A stretch of DNA of 64,000 nt, taken from HB2-32-21 sp003448675 (GTDB lineage: Bacteria; Pseudomonadota; Gammaproteobacteria; Pseudomonadales; Porticoccaceae). The notes under the pieces are model-generated. The model had not been told where the DNA came from. It saw only the letters and a program-made list of their open reading frames with translations, and did no database searches. Every line of letters begins with the position of its first letter. The first letter of the stretch is position 1. Below, in pieces: positions 61,397 through 64,000 of the stretch. The position numbers and the translations under genes were made by a program. The stretch lies in NCBI GenBank assembly GCA_041584755.1, contig JBFHDK010000004.1, positions 4,398 through 68,397 on the forward strand. The letters run 5' to 3'.

Positions 61397-61411
61397 GCAA
61401 TTACCGGGCCA
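61397..61411 (-). promoter_or_regulatory. Sigma-54 (RpoN) promoter candidate for fliK
   Basis: On the minus strand TGGCCCGGTAATTGC matches TGGCACG-N4-TTGC at every conserved position except one (C for A). It sits in the 158-bp fliJ-fliK gap, 104 nt before the fliK start. Confidence 0.65.
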
Positions 61412-61451
61412 AAAACCAACAACGCTGATCTCAACAAGACTGAGTGGTGGG

Positions 61452-61901
61452 TCAATCAAAAAAACTGGGCGGCAGGGGGCGGTTATCGGTCTCTTTCTGG
61501 CTTTGGCGGGAACGGTCCAGCACGGCTTGCTGCTGCAAGCGTTTTTCAAAGTCGGCGATGGAATCAGAATAGGATTTTTTCTCCACCCACTCGGTTTGAC
61601 GCTCATGGAGTTCTTGACTGGAATCCGTTATTTGCTGTTCCGTCTGATAAATAGCCTCCTCCAGACCATTAAGGAATACCCTGAAATCGAGCAGTTGTGA
61701 AACCGACATGCCAGACTCCGATAATTGCTCAAACTGCTCTAGGTACTCGTCATAAAACGCTCGCAACTGACTCAGCTGTTGCTGATCTCGTTGCTGCTTT
61801 TCGCGGGCTTCAGCCATTTTCCGCGCTGAGGAATTAGCCTTTTGTTCCGCTAACTTTCTGACAGCATCGAGCTTGGTAATTTTATTGGTCACTTTGTACA
61901 C
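61452..61901 (-). CDS. fliJ: Flagellar export chaperone FliJ
   Basis: 149 residues, almost entirely coiled coil (LDAVRKLAEQKANSSARKMAEAREKQQRDQQQL...), the FliJ form. It couples the FliI ATPase to FlhA and escorts export substrates. It lies 3 nt after fliI. The start is GTG 61901; a second GTG 9 nt inside has a better-spaced AGGTG. Confidence 0.85.
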   Translation of the reverse strand: MYKVTNKITKLDAVRKLAEQKANSSARKMAEAREKQQRDQQQLSQLRAFYDEYLEQFEQLSESGMSVSQLLDFRVFLNGLEEAIYQTEQQITDSSQELHERQTEWVEKKSYSDSIADFEKRLQQQAVLDRSRQSQKETDNRPLPPSFFD

Positions 61902-61904
61902 CTG

Positions 61905-63284
61905 TCATACCTGAGAGCCCTGAGCCAATGCCCCCATCAGCCCCCGCATCTGGTTGTTACTCTGGTCGAGGGTAACCTTCTCGTTCTCTCCCTGGCGCAG
62001 GAATTCTTCCAACCGGGGATGGGCAATGACTGCCTGATCGATTTGCGCATTACTGCCAGGCGTATAAGCTCCGATATTGATCAGATCACGATTTTGCTGG
62101 TAAACGCTGTACAGGGCCTTGAACCGGATGATCTGTTCACGCTGACTACTGTCGAGCAAGCGGCTGGTGACTCGGCTAACCGAGTTGGCTATATCGATAG
62201 CTGGATAGCGACCACCTTCGGCTATCTCCCTGCTCAAACTGATATGGCCGTCCAGGATGGCCCGTGCAGTATCCGCGATCGGATCCATCAGATCATCGCC
62301 TTCCACTAACACTGTATAAATTGCTGTAATCGATCCATTGGCACCCAGATTCCCGGTTCTTTCCACCAATCGCGGTAGCAGTGTAAAAACCGATGGCGGG
62401 TAACCTTTTGTTACTGGCGGCTCCCCAATGGCAAGTGCTATTTCACGTTGAGCCTGAGCCACCCGGGTCAGCGAATCCATTAACAGAAGTACATTGAGTC
62501 CCTGACCGCGAAAGTATTCAGCCAATGCGGTTGCACGCCACGCGCCATGCAGACGTGTTAGCGGCGAGTCATCTGCCGGAGCAGCAACCACTATCGCCCG
62601 CGCCAGCCCCTGGGGGCCCAGAATTTCATTAATGAACTCCTGTACCTCTCGACCACGCTCGCCGATCAACCCCACAACAACCACGTCAGCATCACTGAAA
62701 CGGGTCATCAGGCCCAGCAAGGTACTTTTGCCGACGCCACTGCCTGCAAACAGGCCTATTCGCTGACCGCGACCCAGGGTGAATAGAGCATTAATGGCAC
62801 GGATACCGATGTCCATGGGTTCGGTAATCAAACGTCGGTTCAGGGGGTTAATCGGCTCTCCCAATAGCGGTATGCGGTGATTCAATATAGGATCGGAGCC
62901 TCCGTCGATCAGCCCCCCGGCGCCACCCATCACACGCCCCAGCAAGGAGTGCCCCACTCTGACCTCGCCCGCATGCCCCACCGGAATCACTTTCGCTCCT
63001 GGCTGCAATCCACGGACCACACCAACCGGCATCAGGTACAACCTGTCATTGGCAAAACCGACCACTTCCGCCTCGACCAGCCCACCCGGCTCGGCAGCTT
63101 CGACCTGACAGTAACTGCCAATGGGGACCTGCAGGCCCGTTGCCTCCAGGGTCAATCCGACCACTCTGACCAGCTTGCCACATACCCTGGGGCGACAATC
63201 GCGACTTTGACTCAACTGATCCCGCAGGGCTGCCAGTCGCGCGTCGAGCGGCGCAATACTGCTGGGCAAGGTATTACGATCCAC
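61905..63284 (-). CDS. fliI: Flagellum-specific ATP synthase FliI
   Basis: 459 residues from GTG 63284, with AAAGGTGG just upstream; the frame extends to a TTG at 63317 that would overlap fliH by 44 nt. Walker A is GLFAGSGVGKSTLLGLM; Walker B is in LNVLLLMDSLTRVAQAQREI. The C-terminal SRLLDSSQREQIIRFKALYSVYQQNRDLINIGAY is FliI-specific. It energises type III export with FliH and FliJ, both adjacent. Confidence 0.94.
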   Translation of the reverse strand: MDRNTLPSSIAPLDARLAALRDQLSQSRDCRPRVCGKLVRVVGLTLEATGLQVPIGSYCQVEAAEPGGLVEAEVVGFANDRLYLMPVGVVRGLQPGAKVIPVGHAGEVRVGHSLLGRVMGGAGGLIDGGSDPILNHRIPLLGEPINPLNRRLITEPMDIGIRAINALFTLGRGQRIGLFAGSGVGKSTLLGLMTRFSDADVVVVGLIGERGREVQEFINEILGPQGLARAIVVAAPADDSPLTRLHGAWRATALAEYFRGQGLNVLLLMDSLTRVAQAQREIALAIGEPPVTKGYPPSVFTLLPRLVERTGNLGANGSITAIYTVLVEGDDLMDPIADTARAILDGHISLSREIAEGGRYPAIDIANSVSRVTSRLLDSSQREQIIRFKALYSVYQQNRDLINIGAYTPGSNAQIDQAVIAHPRLEEFLRQGENEKVTLDQSNNQMRGLMGALAQGSQV

Positions 63285-63942
63285 CGTCCGGCCACCTTTC
63301 AGGCGTCGGGGTGTCAATATTCAGGCATTGTTTCAGCAGTTCATTGACCCTTGCGGATGTGCTCGCATCGACAAACTCCAGATCACTTTCAATGAAGCAC
63401 TCACCTCGGGACAGGTCGGGATCCTCTACCAGAATCCAGTGTCTTTCACCGGTACTTGCTCCGCCTTCCAGATTTACCAGCTCCATGTCCTCGGGATGTA
63501 AACGCAAGCTGACTCGTCTGGCATTAGCTGATAAGGCGCCAACGGCTTCGTGGATAGTTTCCAGAATCAGGTCGGGGTTCATGCTCAATTCATGCTTAAC
63601 CAGCTTCTCGGCGATAGCGCCAGCCAACAGAACCAATTCCTGCTGGACTTTTTGTTCTACCTGCTCGAAAGGGCGAACCATGTTATCGAGCAGTATTTCA
63701 AAACGATCAATGCGGGCCTTGATCTCTGCCTCGCCAGTTCGCAGACCCTCCAGACGCCCCGCTTCAAAGCCCCGCTGTCGCGCCTGGGCTTCCAGCGCCG
63801 CTAGCTCCTCGTCGGTATTCGACTGACCATCCGCCGCCCCCGTCCGGGCAGCGCTGACGCGCGGTGCCTGCCATGATTGTATGTCTGGCTGAGTTAAAAC
63901 TGGCAAGACTTTAGACAAACTCCTCGCCCCCGCGTGAGCCAA
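63274..63942 (-). CDS. fliH: Flagellar assembly protein FliH
   Basis: About 222 residues. A charged coiled-coil N-terminal half (ELAALEAQARQRGFEAGRLEGLRTGEAEIKA, with GxxxG-like GRLEGLRTG) and a C-terminal V-type ATPase E-like domain (LAGAIAEKLVKHELSMNPDLI, ECFIESDLEFVDASTSARVNELL). It regulates FliI. It overlaps fliG by 32 nt when started at TTG 63942; a TTG at 63918 is the alternative, so the N-terminus is uncertain. It overlaps fliI by 11 nt. Confidence 0.88.
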   Translation of the reverse strand: MAHAGARSLSKVLPVLTQPDIQSWQAPRVSAARTGAADGQSNTDEELAALEAQARQRGFEAGRLEGLRTGEAEIKARIDRFEILLDNMVRPFEQVEQKVQQELVLLAGAIAEKLVKHELSMNPDLILETIHEAVGALSANARRVSLRLHPEDMELVNLEGGASTGERHWILVEDPDLSRGECFIESDLEFVDASTSARVNELLKQCLNIDTPTPERWPDGGS

Positions 63943-64000
63943 TCACTATTTCTCCTTCGTCGGCGAGGCGCCCAGCCACCGTCAAAATTTCTTTCTGCGC
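63911..64000 (-). CDS. fliG: Flagellar motor switch protein FliG (C-terminal end)
   Basis: Only the last 29 codons lie in the window: the frame runs from the edge (AQKEILTVAGRLADEGEIV, then IGSRGGEEFV) to TAA at 63911-63913. This is the conserved FliG C-terminus. The position before fliH is the universal fliG-fliH-fliI order. Confidence 0.85.
   Translation of the reverse strand, partial: AQKEILTVAGRLADEGEIVIGSRGGEEFV

Noticed and set aside
1..64000. CRISPR array, rRNA operon, prophage, secretion or restriction-modification system
   Set aside because: No regularly spaced repeats, rRNA signatures, phage structural genes, or restriction/toxin-antitoxin genes were seen on either strand.

Overview
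The window looks like chromosomal DNA of a free-living, probably marine gammaproteobacterium of the Pseudomonadales/Cellvibrionales type. This is inferred from gene order: hemA-prfA-prmC divergent from a TPR lipoprotein-lolB-ispE-tRNAGln-prs-rplY-pth-ychF; a lipA-lipB-ybeD-dacA-rlpA-mltB-rodA-mrdA-rlmH-rsfS-nadD-proA block; and a Pseudomonas-style polar flagellar cluster with flhF-fleN-fliA-motCD. Most of the window is ordinary, densely packed core genome with many 4-nt stop/start overlaps.

Layout. 1-5.3 kb: end of an unknown gene, a D-aminoacylase-type amidohydrolase, a TIGR03617-like LLM oxidoreductase, an RNase H-fold DUF429-like protein and a tandem universal stress protein. 5.3-16.8 kb: the release-factor/haem and lolB-ispE-prs-rplY-pth-ychF housekeeping block with tRNA-Gln, an EamA transporter, then tRNA-Met. 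17-21 kb: accessory DNA with a decayed gene remnant, a Fur-box candidate, a TonB-dependent receptor whose plug carries a CxxC motif, a co-transcribed thioredoxin-like protein, and a frameshifted IS1595-type element. 21-35.7 kb: a LonB-like protease, then lipoate, cell-wall elongation and NAD/proline genes on the minus strand. 36-42.5 kb: MaoC-like, Lon-substrate-domain and MAPEG proteins and a four-gene MacAB-like exporter with two separate permeases.

42.8-45.2 kb is the most unusual stretch. A 95-residue encapsulated-ferritin-like (EncFtn) gene lies between two attC-like imperfect palindromes, both carrying GGCGTTA on the gene's strand. This is the architecture of a roughly 400-bp integron gene cassette. 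Immediately beyond is the last 44 codons of an integron-type tyrosine recombinase, pointing away from the cassette as integron integrases do. A broken IS3-family transposase sits on the other side, and a 13-bp direct repeat (ATGCCACACTAAA) flanks the whole 1.7 kb. No encapsulin shell gene is visible, and the ferritin lacks the C-terminal shell-targeting extension. I read this as a relic integron that retains an orphan EncFtn cassette.

45.2-64 kb: a CoA-transferase family III gene, then the flagellar cluster. fliLMNOPQR-flhBA-flhF-fleN-fliA-motC-motD and a ParA-like gene run on the plus strand; fliG(end)-fliH-fliI-fliJ-fliK converge on the minus strand. Good sigma-54 (RpoN) sites precede fliL and fliK, and a perfect sigma-28 (FliA) site (TAAA-N15-GCCGATAA) precedes a 54-aa unknown protein. 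The che genes that lie between fliA and motC in Pseudomonas are absent here, and the ParA-like protein has lost its Walker A lysines.
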